Source: Phytophthora sp. 'mugwort'
Lineage: Eukaryota > Oomycota > Peronosporomycetes > Peronosporales > Peronosporaceae
Length of the DNA stretch: 64,000 bases
NCBI GenBank assembly: GCA_033558025.1
Contig: JAUCEF010000017.1
Span: 3,534,001 to 3,598,000 of the forward strand
Direction: 5' to 3'
Shown: positions 11,177 to 21,769 of the stretch, piece by piece
How the letters are laid out: each line of letters starts with the position of its first letter
Numbering within the stretch: the first letter of the stretch is position 1
Made by a program: the position numbers and the translations under genes
The notes under the pieces: generated by a model
Databases searched by the model: none
Told to the model about the DNA's origin: nothing
Seen by the model: only the letters and a program-made list of their open reading frames with translations

Positions 11177-12065
11177 TCAAGAACCGAAACGCAGCCAACA
11201 CGAGCGATGTAGAAGAGCTGAGCCTTGGGAACTGCTTGAGGCAGACGGCAACACGGAGCGTTCGCAAGGAGTGCAGCAGTCCTCAGTCAAGCGAGTTATG
11301 CCTTGTGCATAGGCATACGTGAGCCGATTGTTGGTTAGAGCCAAGCAAACAGCTGGCTGGGTGGTGGCAGGTTGGCTGTTGGTTGCTGGGGTATCTATCT
11401 GTGCGCGCAAGTGTGCCTCGATTGCTAACTGCCGATCTTCAAGCCGTTTGTTCAGCAGTGGGATCTGCTCGAACCGGCGCTTGACGATCTCTAGTACCGC
11501 GGATGACTCGCAGTTGCATTCACGAGGACTAGTTGTTTCCGGAAGGGGGTTTAAGCCAAGCCGTACAGCGGCACTCCAGGCCAGGACCTCTGCTTCCCCG
11601 ATCGACCGTACTGCGGTGGCCTCGCGCAACCTGGCGACAAACGCGCTACCCTTCGCAAACGGCAGCATGACGGGATAGTGCACTATCCACGTCGCTACCA
11701 ACATTCTGCAACAGCTTCATCCAGGTTGAGTGTTGTGTCTGCAAAGGCGATGGTATTCGCGAATAGCACGGCTTCCAGCGCTCTGACACGGTCACGAATG
11801 GGAGATCAAGCGCATGTAGAGACGGGAGCCGAGCACCTACTTTTGGGCTCCACCCGCTTAAAACACGGGCTACGATCGGGTCGGCCTGGGTCGTACCCAG
11901 CATGTATCCGAACGCTTTATTGACAAGATCCACCTGCCAACCCCCACGCTCTATGATCCAGTTCTCGGCGATACTGCCATCGTTGGCGTGCATGGCTGCA
12001 CGGCGGCAGAAGGAGTGCGAAGTGAGTCTCGAGATAAGCCTTATCTGGAGTGTTTCCAAATTAAG
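11177..12065 (-). pseudogene. Tyrosine recombinase (Crypton-like) C-terminal relic
   Basis: The minus-strand frame begins LTSHSFCRRAAMHANDGS and continues with IERGGWQVDLVNKAFGYMLG and VARVLSGW. This matches the end of a tyrosine recombinase catalytic domain: the H-x-x-R box, then a region carrying the nucleophilic tyrosine (KAFGYM). The box here is His-Ser-Phe-Cys, so the second arginine appears changed to cysteine. After one or two frame changes the sequence runs into VATWIVHYPVML and a helical, coiled-coil-like tail (KRRFEQIPLLNKRLEDRQLAI). The upstream half with the first arginine is missing. Cryptons are the likely source given oomycete genomes; a DIRS-type recombinase is the alternative. 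Confidence 0.5.
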
Positions 12066-12204
12066 TAGATATAAGACAGAAATATTTATAGATGATCTCC
12101 TTAATGCGTTTATATACTAACTGTACTTTGCACTTGACAGTACACAGTACACGCTATGTAACTGGTCGTGCGAAGGGTCTGTGGGCAATAGTCTCTTCGC
12201 TTTC

Positions 12205-12635
12205 ATAGTAATAGGGCACCTTTTTAAGATGGCAGAGCGGAGAGATGTCTCGTTCGTGACACCAGCACCGGTGTTGTTGAGCCAGTCGCTGGCGACACGG
12301 TACTGCTTCTTAAGATGTGCAATCTTCTCGCGGGTGTCTTGGCTACAGCGGTGGGTTGCCCACGCCGACCATGAGCTGCAGCCCCTCTTTGCAGAGCGCT
12401 TTCTTCGTCAGCCTGCTGTGTATGTTGCCTCTACACCGCTTCTCATAGTTGACTTTTGTGGTAAGCCAGTCGAGCACAATATGTATGGACGCCTTCCCCT
12501 TTATCTCTACCGTCCTTATCCCAGAGAACGATCTTCTTCTTTGTCGCGCTTTTCTTCATTGTCCCCCATGCGGTCTGAATTTCAGATCATGGTCAGGATG
12601 CCTTGCCGTCCTGACAACGGTTTATAAGGTCCACT
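12205..12635 (-). pseudogene. SANT/Myb-like DNA-binding fragment, transposon-associated
   Basis: Minus-strand reading across two frames gives VLDWLTTKVNYERWRG, then LTKKALCKEGLQLMVG, then KKQYRVASDWLNNTGAGVT. This is a Trp-rich helical pattern like the SANT/Myb-type domains that recur in oomycete mobile-element proteins. It lies on the same strand as, and just upstream of, the tyrosine-recombinase relic, so it may be part of the same element. Stops and shifts break it. I am unsure of the family. Confidence 0.35.
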
Positions 12636-12914
12636 AATTTTCAGCCAATCACAATCTGTAAAACCGGTCTGAGAACCGGTCTGTATGCAACTTTGACACC
12701 CACTTTTGCAATACTTGTAGTGATGTTGGCTACATCACTTAGTGGTGCTTGGGTACACCAGTCGGAAGTGACTTGGCACTCTTTTATGTAGCCCCGCTAC
12801 AGAGCAGTACCGAGCTGCTAGATTGGGCTTGCAACAGTTTTATCAAATCAGCACTAATACTACTCTGTTTCAAATAGTTCGGATACTTCTGCCGTGATCT
12901 TGTTCCAAAAACGT

Positions 12915-13304
12915 TTTTGTACAGGAGAGTGAGTGCTGCGCCCAACTGAAAAAGGAGGGGGTGAAAGTCCCATAAAAGACCATCGGAGGAGAGCGGTTGC
13001 GAGTGGGCTTAGCCACAGCAAATCCGCGTGGGGTGCCCGCGAAGCAAGGCCGCGCGGTATTTGCGGAGGCGGTCCCAGCCCCGAGCTTTCCAGCGAGCCG
13101 GGCACTGTAGCAGGCCGAGCTTTGAATATTTTCCTCGCAGGGGCGCAGCCACTGCCTTTGCGAAGCAAAGCCCAAGACCGCGATGCCATCGGTCCTCGAA
13201 CGGCTAGGGTAAATTGTGATGTGAGATATTCAATACAAAACGGAAGTTTAAACTAAAAGTATGAGGCGGCGAGTTGGGCGCAGCAACGCGTGCATTTGTA
13301 CAAA
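12915..13304. mobile_element. MITE-like element with ~32 bp inverted ends
   Basis: The left end (12915-12946: TTTTGTACA then GTGCTGCGCCCAAC) and the right end (13273-13304: GTTGGGCGCAGCA then TTTGTACAAA) are inverted repeats of one another. The inner 13 bases match exactly, the outer TTTGTACA is shared, and the middle is diverged. The ~390 bp body is clearly more GC-rich than its surroundings and contains no convincing gene, although two frames happen to stay open. Superfamily is unknown; no clear target-site duplication was seen. Confidence 0.5.
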
Positions 13305-14295
13305 TATGATTAGTACCGTAAGTAACGGGCCCAGTGCATCAATCGGGACCAATGCGACAAGAGAGAATATGAGGGTGACACCCCAAATTTAAAGCGTTTT
13401 GTTTGCATATGAAGAAAAGACACAGGGCCCTGAAAATCGCAATAGATCTGGGCTTGAACTCCAGGCAGGGTGCTGATTTGAAGAGCAATGTCAATATATT
13501 TTTGAAACGGAGTGTCACTTAATTCGGACAGACTGGTTGCAGAATCTCGACACAAATCATGGGGCAGAAGAAACGCTGCCGCGTCCTTGTTTTCTTACAT
13601 TTGGATTGGAGGGAACGTTGCCCTGGCCCTCTCATGAGTCATGCCCCATGACCGATGTCATCGCTGCTGCCCTCCTGCGAGAAAACGATTCTCTTACCGA
13701 CCCAGTACATATATACGGCTCGGCTCACTGAAATGCTCGGCTCTGGGCCCGCCGCCGCACGCCCTTCCGTAGGAACGCTCGCAACCGATCTCTTCCGTTG
13801 GGTCTTTTACGTGACTTTCACCCCACGGTATGCGTGATCACATATGGTTACTGTAACCCATGCTACTGTACCGGTACTATACCATAAGTACATGCGTCCG
13901 TTGCAGCTTAACATCGAAAAGGTTCCAAAAAAAATGAAGTAACAAAGCCCTCGCGTTATTCAGTTAACCCTTTGAAAGACCAATCGATTTTCGCCCTTTG
14001 TTGAATAGCCTATATAGATTTACAATTTCTCGCTCCACTTGAACATTGACAACTTGAGCGTCGGCAACTGACCGATCAAGTTTTCCGCTCTTGCGCGCCA
14101 CCAAGTGTTTCCCGCACCATCATCAACAATTTTCTCGCAACGGCTCTCTCGGTGCGAGTCTCCCCATCAAGTGACACCGATTCGGTGTCCAGAGTCCGAA
14201 GGTAGCCATTCGGGCCGAGTTGTACCTCTTCGCACTTCAGTCTCCAATCATCCCTCCAAAACACAAGCCCAGCAACAGTGGCGGCTGTCTAAATC
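13305..14295. other. 5' flank of effector candidate; no gene
   Basis: No conserved coding frame is present. The last 300 bp are the presumed promoter and 5' leader of the plus-strand effector candidate. An initiator-like GCTCCACTTGAACATT lies near 14031 and a weaker TCATCCCT near 14250; neither is a full match to the oomycete initiator consensus TCAYTYYY, so the start site is not assigned. Confidence 0.35.
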
Positions 14296-14820
14296 ATGCG
14301 GGTCCAGTACATCGCGGTGGTGGCTGCCGCCGCTTTGGTTGCGAGCGCTGACGGGCTTCATGTGGTCCCTAATTCGGCCAAGTCCACGTCGCTGAGAATG
14401 CGTGCCGAGGCCCGTTACCAGCCGTACGTGGAAGGCAAGTCGGATCGTTTCCTAATCAGCGAAACCAAGAATGATATTGCGACGAATGGCTACGCGTTTA
14501 CGACGTTGCAAGAAGACGACAATGACATGCTGCAGCAAGACGACGAGAACGAGTACGAAGACGGCAGCGAAAGCTCGTGTTCTGAAGGTTCAAACAGTGA
14601 GGCGCGACGATTTAGGTTTGGGGGGAGGAAGAGAAGGAAGAAAAGATCCCACAAAGAGACGGAAACGCCTACGCCTACGCCTACGCCTACGCCTACGCCT
14701 ACGTCTGCGTCTTCATATTCGCCTACGCCAACGCCGACCTCAACTCCATCGTCAACTACAAAGAGGTCCAACATAATGAAGCGTTTTATGGCCTGGCTTC
14801 AGCGGATGTTTGACGACTAG
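14296..14820 (+). CDS. Secreted RxLR-like effector candidate with basic and TP-repeat tail
   Basis: An intact 174-codon single-exon frame. Residues 1-20 form a clear signal peptide (MRVQYIAVVAAAALVASADG). Residues 31-34 are TSLR and residues 51-54 are RFLI, both in the window where oomycete host-targeting RxLR motifs normally lie; neither is canonical, so it is at best a degenerate RxLR protein. An acidic stretch (residues 73-100) follows. Next come a strongly basic cluster GGRKRRKKRSHK (109-120) that looks like a nuclear localisation signal, a Thr-Pro dipeptide array (about 124-136) encoded by a 6 bp DNA repeat, and a short amphipathic C-terminus. It sits between transposon relics, a common setting for oomycete effectors. 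Function in the host is not inferable from sequence; a secreted protein of other role is possible. Confidence 0.7.
   Translation: MRVQYIAVVAAAALVASADGLHVVPNSAKSTSLRMRAEARYQPYVEGKSDRFLISETKNDIATNGYAFTTLQEDDNDMLQQDDENEYEDGSESSCSEGSNSEARRFRFGGRKRRKKRSHKETETPTPTPTPTPTPTSASSYSPTPTPTSTPSSTTKRSNIMKRFMAWLQRMFDD
14662..14706 (+). repeat. ACGCCT hexanucleotide microsatellite
   Basis: About six tandem copies of ACGCCT encode the Thr-Pro run of the effector candidate. The unit length keeps the frame, so copy-number change would lengthen or shorten the protein without breaking it. Confidence 0.8.
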
Positions 14821-15320
14821 AATACAACTTTCGGATTTAGAATCCAAGTTTTATAACACTTACTACGCGATCTACTAGAAGTATTGTGCACTTCACTCAT
14901 TTTGGCAAAGTGTTACTTGAGGTAATTGCTCCTAGCTGACTAACACTTGAACTATCAATGGTCGATGCGAATTGTTCCATGACGTATGCTGCATAACCTG
15001 TTGTGAGTTCCTTGTAATTTTGGTTCAGCTCTCTGTTCTCAGTCAGAACCAAGTCGCCGGAAGCATGCTCAACGGTGTACCCCCTTCTTGTACCAGTACT
15101 GATGCAGCTTTTGAGAGTGGTTACACCAAGCGTAAGTATGAGACATGTAAGGTTATTACAAGCAATTAAGGTTGCTTAATTAAATTCATAAATATCGCTG
15201 GTAGAATACTTTTCAAACTTACAGGTCTCTTAGGTTCGCACCGTCATCTATAAGTACGCATTACGTATTCTTCCCTCTAAGTACGGGTGCTCAAACCGTC
15301 CATTTCGTAACAAGACAAAC
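14821..15320. other. Intergenic; possible 5' end of the MULE element
   Basis: No gene seen. The motif AAGGTTGCTTAAT at 15168-15180 is an outlying copy of a sequence reiterated inside the MULE introns downstream. Confidence 0.35.
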
Positions 15321-18300
15321 ATGGATCGAGGGCCAAACTATATGTATGTCACGCTTGGTATCGAGAAGGACCATGACAGTGACGAGGATTTAGTTCTGGC
15401 GACGAGGAGAACGCTGAGGAGAAGGACTAGATCGCGTCGCCGGATGAAGCAAATAAGTCAGGTAAGATGTGATTCCCTGGGGTGGCTTGCCCTGCCGCTT
15501 GCATCATGCATCCGTGTGGGATCTATGTATACCCAGTGTGCAAGGGGGGGAACACAGATGGACACAAGAAGAAGGCTGGTACGATGATTCTAAAGTTGCT
15601 TTGTGATATGGTTGTTTTATGAGAAAAAGTCGCTTTATGGTTGCTTTACGGTTATCTTTTTCTGACAAACAGGTGGTTTGTGTATGCTTAAATGTTGCCG
15701 TTTGACAGAGAAGAGGTTAGTAAGAAAAGCGTCAAGTTCAAACCGCAGCAATAATTTCAGTAAGAAGCGGTCTAACGCTTCAAATGGCCGCTGGAACTCA
15801 AGCAAGAAAAAAAAGAAAGCACAGGATTCGGTAACTTGGGAACTGGAGACGAACGAGTCGGAGTCACAAGCTTTAGAGGAGGAAGGATCTGACGAGAGCA
15901 CGTGCGGCAGTCCCCTTGTTTACGACCCAAATTATGAGGAATATAAGCCGCGCAAGCGCACTAGCAACCATCTTGAAGAGCTGTCGACAATGCAAGATGA
16001 GATAGCAGAGATCGAGATCATTGTCGCGGCATTTCCATCCAGAGTCATCAAGAGCTAGGATGAATTTGATACAATAATCGGTGACTACAAGAAGACCAAC
16101 AATCTTCACGTTCGTGTTCGCAGTTCCGAATCAGCGACAGCTTACCCCAGGTATGCGATTTTGGAAATATCGACTGCTTAATTTATTTAATTATATTATT
16201 GGATGCCTTGTTTTCACGCCGACGAAATTCCTTTGATTTTTAAGTGGAGCCACAAGATTTACCGCTGTACACACGGTGTTTCGCAGAGTTCTCGCTCTGC
16301 AAATCAGCGCAATCGCAGAGGGCGATACCGTGGTGCTTGGCGCACTTTACACCGACAGTGATGCAGATGGAGGACAGCACGTTCCAGATCATCATCAGAA
16401 ACGAGGTAAATAAACGCACCTTGCTTTAATCAAAACTGTACTAACATCTTGGTGTTGCTGCTAATAGAATCATACGCACACGCATCTTACAAAACGTACC
16501 ATAGCTACATCGTACCTCATCGCAAAAACAATCCCAATGGACGAGCGAGACGCGAGGATATAAGGACCTTAGCTGATGCCCGTGTTTCTTCCAAGCACAT
16601 TACCAACTTCCTGAACGAACGAATTGGTGAGGGAATGAAATTGCCGTGGGTAAAGTGATTAGAAATAGAGTCGACTTAGTTCTTACTTCTATGTGGTCGT
16701 GTATGATATCGTAGGAGGTTGTAAAATTACACCTCATCAGACCCGTAATCTCATCCGTAATATCATGGGGCAAGATTCAGCGGAGGATCGCCTGAAAGAC
16801 TTGCTATATGCTCTCGTTCAAGTAAAGGTCAGCGATGTCCCTGTCGTCCAAGACCAAATGGACGTAAGATGTGGAATTATCATGCAGACGAAGGTGCAGA
16901 AGATGATGTTCCAGAGGTGCGGCTAAACCTTAGCGATGGATTTCACGCACACACCAACAATTTGGGTACGTGTCGGTTGCCATCTAAAGCAACCATAAGG
17001 TTTGCTTAGAGCAACTTATGGCTTTATAGTAACCTCTCGTTATAATCTGGGTTGACCCTGTTATTCTCTGCCATTTGCAGGAAGTTTGGTAGTCACTACA
17101 GCTACTGGAAGAGGTTTTCCAGTTCTTGACTTCATATGACTCAACCAACAATCTGTGATGATATATACGGTTCTGAACTATTTTAAAGAGAAAAGCGCAG
17201 GATGGCGCACCATTGCGTGTGTGATGATAAACAAGGACTTCTTAGAATGGCGCATGCTCATGAAGTCGTTCCCAGAAGCGAAAGTGCTACTATGTCAGTT
17301 CCACGAGTATTTTTCCACGTTGGAAAAAGGTGATGCAGCGATCTTCGTTTCGTTTGAATGTGGCTCATCGCGATTATCTGCTTACATTGATGACAAAGTT
17401 GCTTTACAGGTAAGTTTCACTTCGGTTTGGTACTAACTTAGGGTCTAACATTTGTTATGTCATGCAATCAGTACAACGGAAGCAGACTATGAAACGAGTT
17501 ATGATGCTTTGAGGCATTACTGTGAAAGCAACAAAAGACCAGCAATATTCACGTACTTCGAAAATAATTGGAATTCGTGTCGAGATATATGGTCTAACTT
17601 CACTCGCGGCATGTTTTACACCGCTGGAAATACAACTACAACAGGATTGAATTCAATTGGAATCAAGTCAAATTGCTGCTTGGACACAAGACTCGAATTG
17701 ACAAGACTATTGCTGGTCTGTTGCAGCACCAATGACAGTTACGCAGCAGATTGTTTCAACAATCGGGCAACACAATTCGATGTCCCGCATACCGAAGACT
17801 GTCACGCGCTTTCTGAGGGGCGCTGCAACTAGATTGTCGTCGGACGTTCTTGCGAAAGTAAAAACAAAGAGTGGGAACGGTTTGTGGCACTCATGGATGA
17901 TAGAAGCTGCGAGCAGATTGGCTCAAGTATTTCCTCTTGGAATGTTCACTGCTGAACCTTAACGTATCTGTGCGATGACGTTGATTGGACATGCACGTGC
18001 CTGTTCTACAGCAATCATCAATTACCGTGCCGCCACATTATGCATCTAGCACGCTCACAGCATAAGTTTAAAGTGCTTCCTGCGATGGCGGTTCACGAAC
18101 GATGGAGTATGTCATTAGCATTGGATATTGAGGAGGAGCTCGCGTCTGCGGCCGATTTGCTACAGCCGATTGTGCAGATGTCAAAGTTAAAGTTGCCGAA
18201 GATAAGGTTGCCCAATGCCGAACAGCCTAATGTTGAAGTAGCGACTTCCACTCCATCCCAGCCACAGAAACAAGTGGTATATGTGCGCCTCCGTCGCAAT

Positions 18301-18350
18301 GAGCGTGCAAATCAAGTCGTGTTGTCCTAAGCAGAAAAATATTCGTACGC
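15321..18350 (+). pseudogene. Mutator-like (MULE) transposase, decayed, with introns
   Basis: In order on the plus strand: an N-terminal basic/acidic region; a FAR1-like block (SRVIKS then stop then DEFDTIIGDYKKTNNL, 16035-16110); the segment ADARVSSKHITNFLNERIG; TPHQTRNLIRNIMG; VVQDQMDVRCGIIMQTKVQK; the first catalytic Asp in AMDFTH (16934-16951); VVTTATGRGFPVLDF; KDFLEWRML and VLLCQFH; and a SWIM zinc finger CTCLFYSNHQLPCRH (about 17990-18035). This is the MULE transposase order. Intron-like gaps with GT..AG ends are seen at 15462-15672, 16406-16467 and 16966-17080. Internal stops, one of them in a Trp-Asp pair of the FAR1 block, and several frame shifts show that it is dead. Confidence 0.7.
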
Positions 18351-19431
18351 AAGGGCAATGCTGGAGCCTCTTCTGGACACCTGTCCAATCTATCAAGTGC
18401 TGATTTCTACCAAGAGCTTGGAGCATGGTAGAAACGGTGGAGATAGGACTACAACGTGGGAAGTCAAACACGAAGAAGACTGAAGCACCTGTAGAAGATG
18501 CCACAGAATTTGAGAATGAATCAGGTTCATGCTCGACAATCGATTTTGCAGATGCCTTGGAAACTTTGAACCTGATGGACGCACTAGAAAGCGACACAGC
18601 TTGCACGGACCCCATTATGAAGGGTAGTAGTGCGTCGGAAGATGAAGTCCCTCCAACTCATCCTACTAAGCCACTACAAGAACGACCGGAGGGCAACTCA
18701 TTATCGCTGAAGTCAGAGTCAAAGTTGGGGACGACTGTGTACGGGCCAACCTTAACTCTAGTATGCAAGCCGCCGCAATCCGCAGATTCAACGATAGCGG
18801 CATCAGCGAAACAGGTTGATATCATCAACGTTCCTAGGCCATCCGGTCGAGGAAAAGTGAGAACAACTGTCAACAGCTAAGGCAAACAAAACTCAGATCA
18901 GGGACAGGCCGACTTGTTGTTCACAAATACCCTAGCAACCTCTCTGTGTCGCTACTGGTGCTGCTAAAATGGGCAAGAAACACATCAAACCTGAAAAATG
19001 TGCTGGATATGCTGGAGACATATCCGGTTCAGCTGGAGGACGCGTACCTTCGATCTTGTTCGATGGAATGCAAGTGGGAAGTTGTGCGACCAAGAGATTA
19101 CATGCACACATTGTCATTCCAGGAGACCTCGCCGTTCAATGCAGGCAGTGATGATAACAGTCAGGAAGGAGCAAGGCAGCCCTGATGAACTAGAGCGCAG
19201 CAAGAAGAAGCAAGGTCTTGTAAACGACCTCGCTGTCACTATTGACCCAAAACGGTGGAAATCTAGCAGGTAAGGTTGCTTTATAGTTAAGGTTGCGGGT
19301 AAGGTGCTTTACCGTTATGGTTGCTTTATCAGATACAAGCCAGTGAGAGGGATATAAGTACGTGGGTAATAATGTCGTTTTTTGTTTTGCTTGTAGGACG
19401 TTATGTGGGTGCGTTGACAGCATTCTAGGAT
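18351..19431 (+). pseudogene. Linker between MULE transposase and Ulp1 domain
   Basis: A frame of 151 codons (18425-18880) is rich in Ser, Thr and acidic residues and ends in a basic RPSGRGKVRTTVNS, reminiscent of the AT-hook-like linkers of such proteins. A second block (18946-19185) reads VLDMLETYPVQLEDAYLRS and CSMECKWEVVRPRDYMHTL. An intron with GT..AG ends lies at 19270-19396. It was probably one continuous coding region with the domains on both sides. Confidence 0.45.
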
Positions 19432-20340
19432 ATGAAGGCCAAGTGCAGATCGTGGATAGAAGACAGAAAAAGGCTAGAGCAGGACTGGAAAAGAGTTGAC
19501 TCAGATGTGGATCTCTTTGCATTCGAAACAAAAACCACCGGACTTTCGGTGGATGCAGTCCGTGTGCGTCACCAAATGCTTGCCAACGAGATTATTTTGA
19601 TGTTCACATCCAGCTGGCTGCGATTTGTGACGCGGTCTAACTCAGTCGTGTTGGATTTGACAACATCGTCGGAAGTCTGTGCCGAGGCTGGTTGAGCGAT
19701 AGTGCCGTCGAGTTTTGTTTGGAAGCCATAGCGGGATCAATGGGACAAAAATGTATGTTGCTTTCGACGTTGGCTGGAGTGGTGGGTTGGCCTTCTACAC
19801 CCACGACACAGATTGCTGATACAAAGTTCATTATTCACCCGGTGCATTTGAGTGGAAACCACTGGGGTCTCCTTATGGTTTGTTCACACGACGAAGCTAC
19901 CAACGCAATTCCCCATGTGCAAGTTTTCATGTACGAGCCTCTTATCGATGATGAGTATCGCGACCAAATGATTGAGATTTGGGAAGGCATACAAAAGAAT
20001 GATGATGACAAATAGAGCGAGTAAACCAAAGGAATTATTGAGTTCGTAAAACGATGACATCAAGCTTCCAAGAATACCCATCAACTGGCTATTCACTCAA
20101 TTCAGTGGGCTTAGGCGCCGCAGCAACTTGACAGCTCCAACTGCGGTGTTCTGGTGGTCGTCCAAGCCCACAGCTATCTTACTGGAAACTTGCGGCTACA
20201 GGAACACAACGTATCCAGTAAGGACGTCAGCGTGTGTGATGCGCTTAAACGTTGTGGATGGCTGTGTGTCATTCGCACGAGTGCTCAATATTTACGTGCG
20301 ATGCAGAAGCAGCTAGTAGGATGTATAAGATGTTCGAAAA
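19432..20340 (+). pseudogene. Ulp1/C48 cysteine-protease domain captured by a MULE
   Basis: Two overlapping frames (19432-19695 and from about 19686) give GWLSDSAVEFCLEAIAG, then FIIHPVHLSGNHWGLLMV with the catalytic His codon at 19860-19862. These are followed by VFMYEPL, where the usual Asp is Glu, and QLDSSNCGVLVV with the nucleophile Cys codon at 20142-20144. This is the SUMO-protease (Ulp1) fold order. The His and Cys lie in the same frame, but four stop codons lie between about 20012 and 20115, so the protease is not made. Its position directly downstream of a MULE transposase on the same strand indicates a transposon-borne copy and not a cellular gene. Confidence 0.65.
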
Positions 20341-20344
20341 CCAA

Positions 20345-21769
20345 CGTTGATTGTCATGAAGGGGCTGCATTAACGTTCAAATACAAAGTGCCGCCTAACT
20401 GTTGCTTGAATAGCTTGTTCGCCAACATTCCGAGAAGAGTAGCAAAAACTAACGTGTCTTCGCAAAACACACAGCCATCTCCATCACCAAATGACTCAGC
20501 CAACTCGCTGCTGTGTTTTTCGCCGTCTTCAATCAGAGCTTGAATCTCTAACTGAGCTGCCATCATCTTCTCCAAGCTAGCGCGCAATGTGCACCAGGTT
20601 ATCCGTTATGCTCGAAAGCTCGGTGCCATTATTTTCTCGTTCATAGCGGCGAAGAGGGAGAATCGTTGCTCTTGCATGCGAGGAGAATGTGATGCCAGAC
20701 TGTGATCGAACTTACTGACATGTCGAAATTTCTGAAAACTGAATGATGTATCCACCACCAGCCATCATGACTGTGTATTTAATTGTAAATTGCATTGTTG
20801 CATCTACGTTTAAAGTTGCTTTTTGTTTTCGAAGGTTGCCGGAACAGTTGCTTTAGCGATAAGGTTGCCATGTTCAGTGTCGTCAAATCGTAAATGGTAA
20901 ACGTTACGGTAACGCCATTCGCAGCTTCTTCCCTTTCGTCGAATCGGTCAACGCCTCTTGAAGTTTATTTTCCATGCAGTTTTGATTCCCTTAACGATAG
21001 AGCTTTGTCATCTTTCGCAAGCAGTGATCGCATAAATTTGTGGTCAGCAGGAGCAGTCGGTGGAGTGGACCTGGTTGCAAGAGGCCACCTTCGAGGCCTA
21101 GGCTTCGTGTGCAACCTTCGCGACGTATATCGCTGCTGCATGCAGCAAGCGTGCCCATAGCACATAGCACGGGTTGGTTGAATTCTCTGTACGAGTAAGA
21201 GGAGTCTGCAATCCCTTGGCAATTTAATATGCGAGATCTGTCATGTCGCCTTGTCTTTCAACACAGGGTCTGGTACACAAGCAAACGGCCGGACATCACC
21301 CGGTTGAACAAAATCTCCTGCATATGACGTCGCGGTTGTGGCCCCCACGCAGCCCTCGAGGCGTTGACGCTTGCTTGTTGTGTTGGAGGCAATAATGCAA
21401 CTTCAACGTTGACCACGGGGTGGCGTCGTATCCGGAATGCACGCTAACGTTGTCAAACTTCCGTGCTGCACTGGAAATTTCATGTCGATATCCTTCAGCT
21501 ACTTGAAGAAAATGATCATCCACGCCTTCGCACTTCCAGAATCTGGTACTTCGAAGTATCATTTTTCTGGCACACTCCATTTAGTGATAATTTGGTATTT
21601 TTGACATCCATTCCGAATTTCTGTCGAAATGTGTATCAATCTCCATGATACGTAAATAGATTCGGGTTGAAAACAACGAGACACGAAAAAACTTAACAGT
21701 AATGTATCACAGGTGTGCGATGATCAAACAAATAAAGTTTTAATTACTGTGTGTAAGAAGCCATGTTCT
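20345..21769. other. No supported gene; 3' flank of giant gene
   Basis: Short frames only. The 21.65-21.77 kb part is AT-rich and is the presumed 3' untranslated region of the minus-strand giant gene. Confidence 0.4.

Larger units (their letters stand above)
15592..20875 (+). repeat. Recurrent AAGGTTGCTTTAT motif in MULE introns and flanks
   Basis: Copies or clusters of (A)AGGTTGCTTTA(T/C)GGTT lie at 15592-15655, 16972-17035 (both orientations), 19271-19330 and 20811-20872, with an outlier at 15168. Three of the clusters fall inside predicted introns. Confidence 0.55.

Noticed and set aside
14490..14774. Minus-strand frame opposite the effector candidate
   Set aside because: Its Val-Gly repeats are simply the reverse of the Thr-Pro microsatellite.
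20354..20587. 77-codon minus-strand frame opposite the end of the Ulp1 relic
   Set aside because: It has a helical look but no homology, and it overlaps the tail of a recognisable plus-strand relic.
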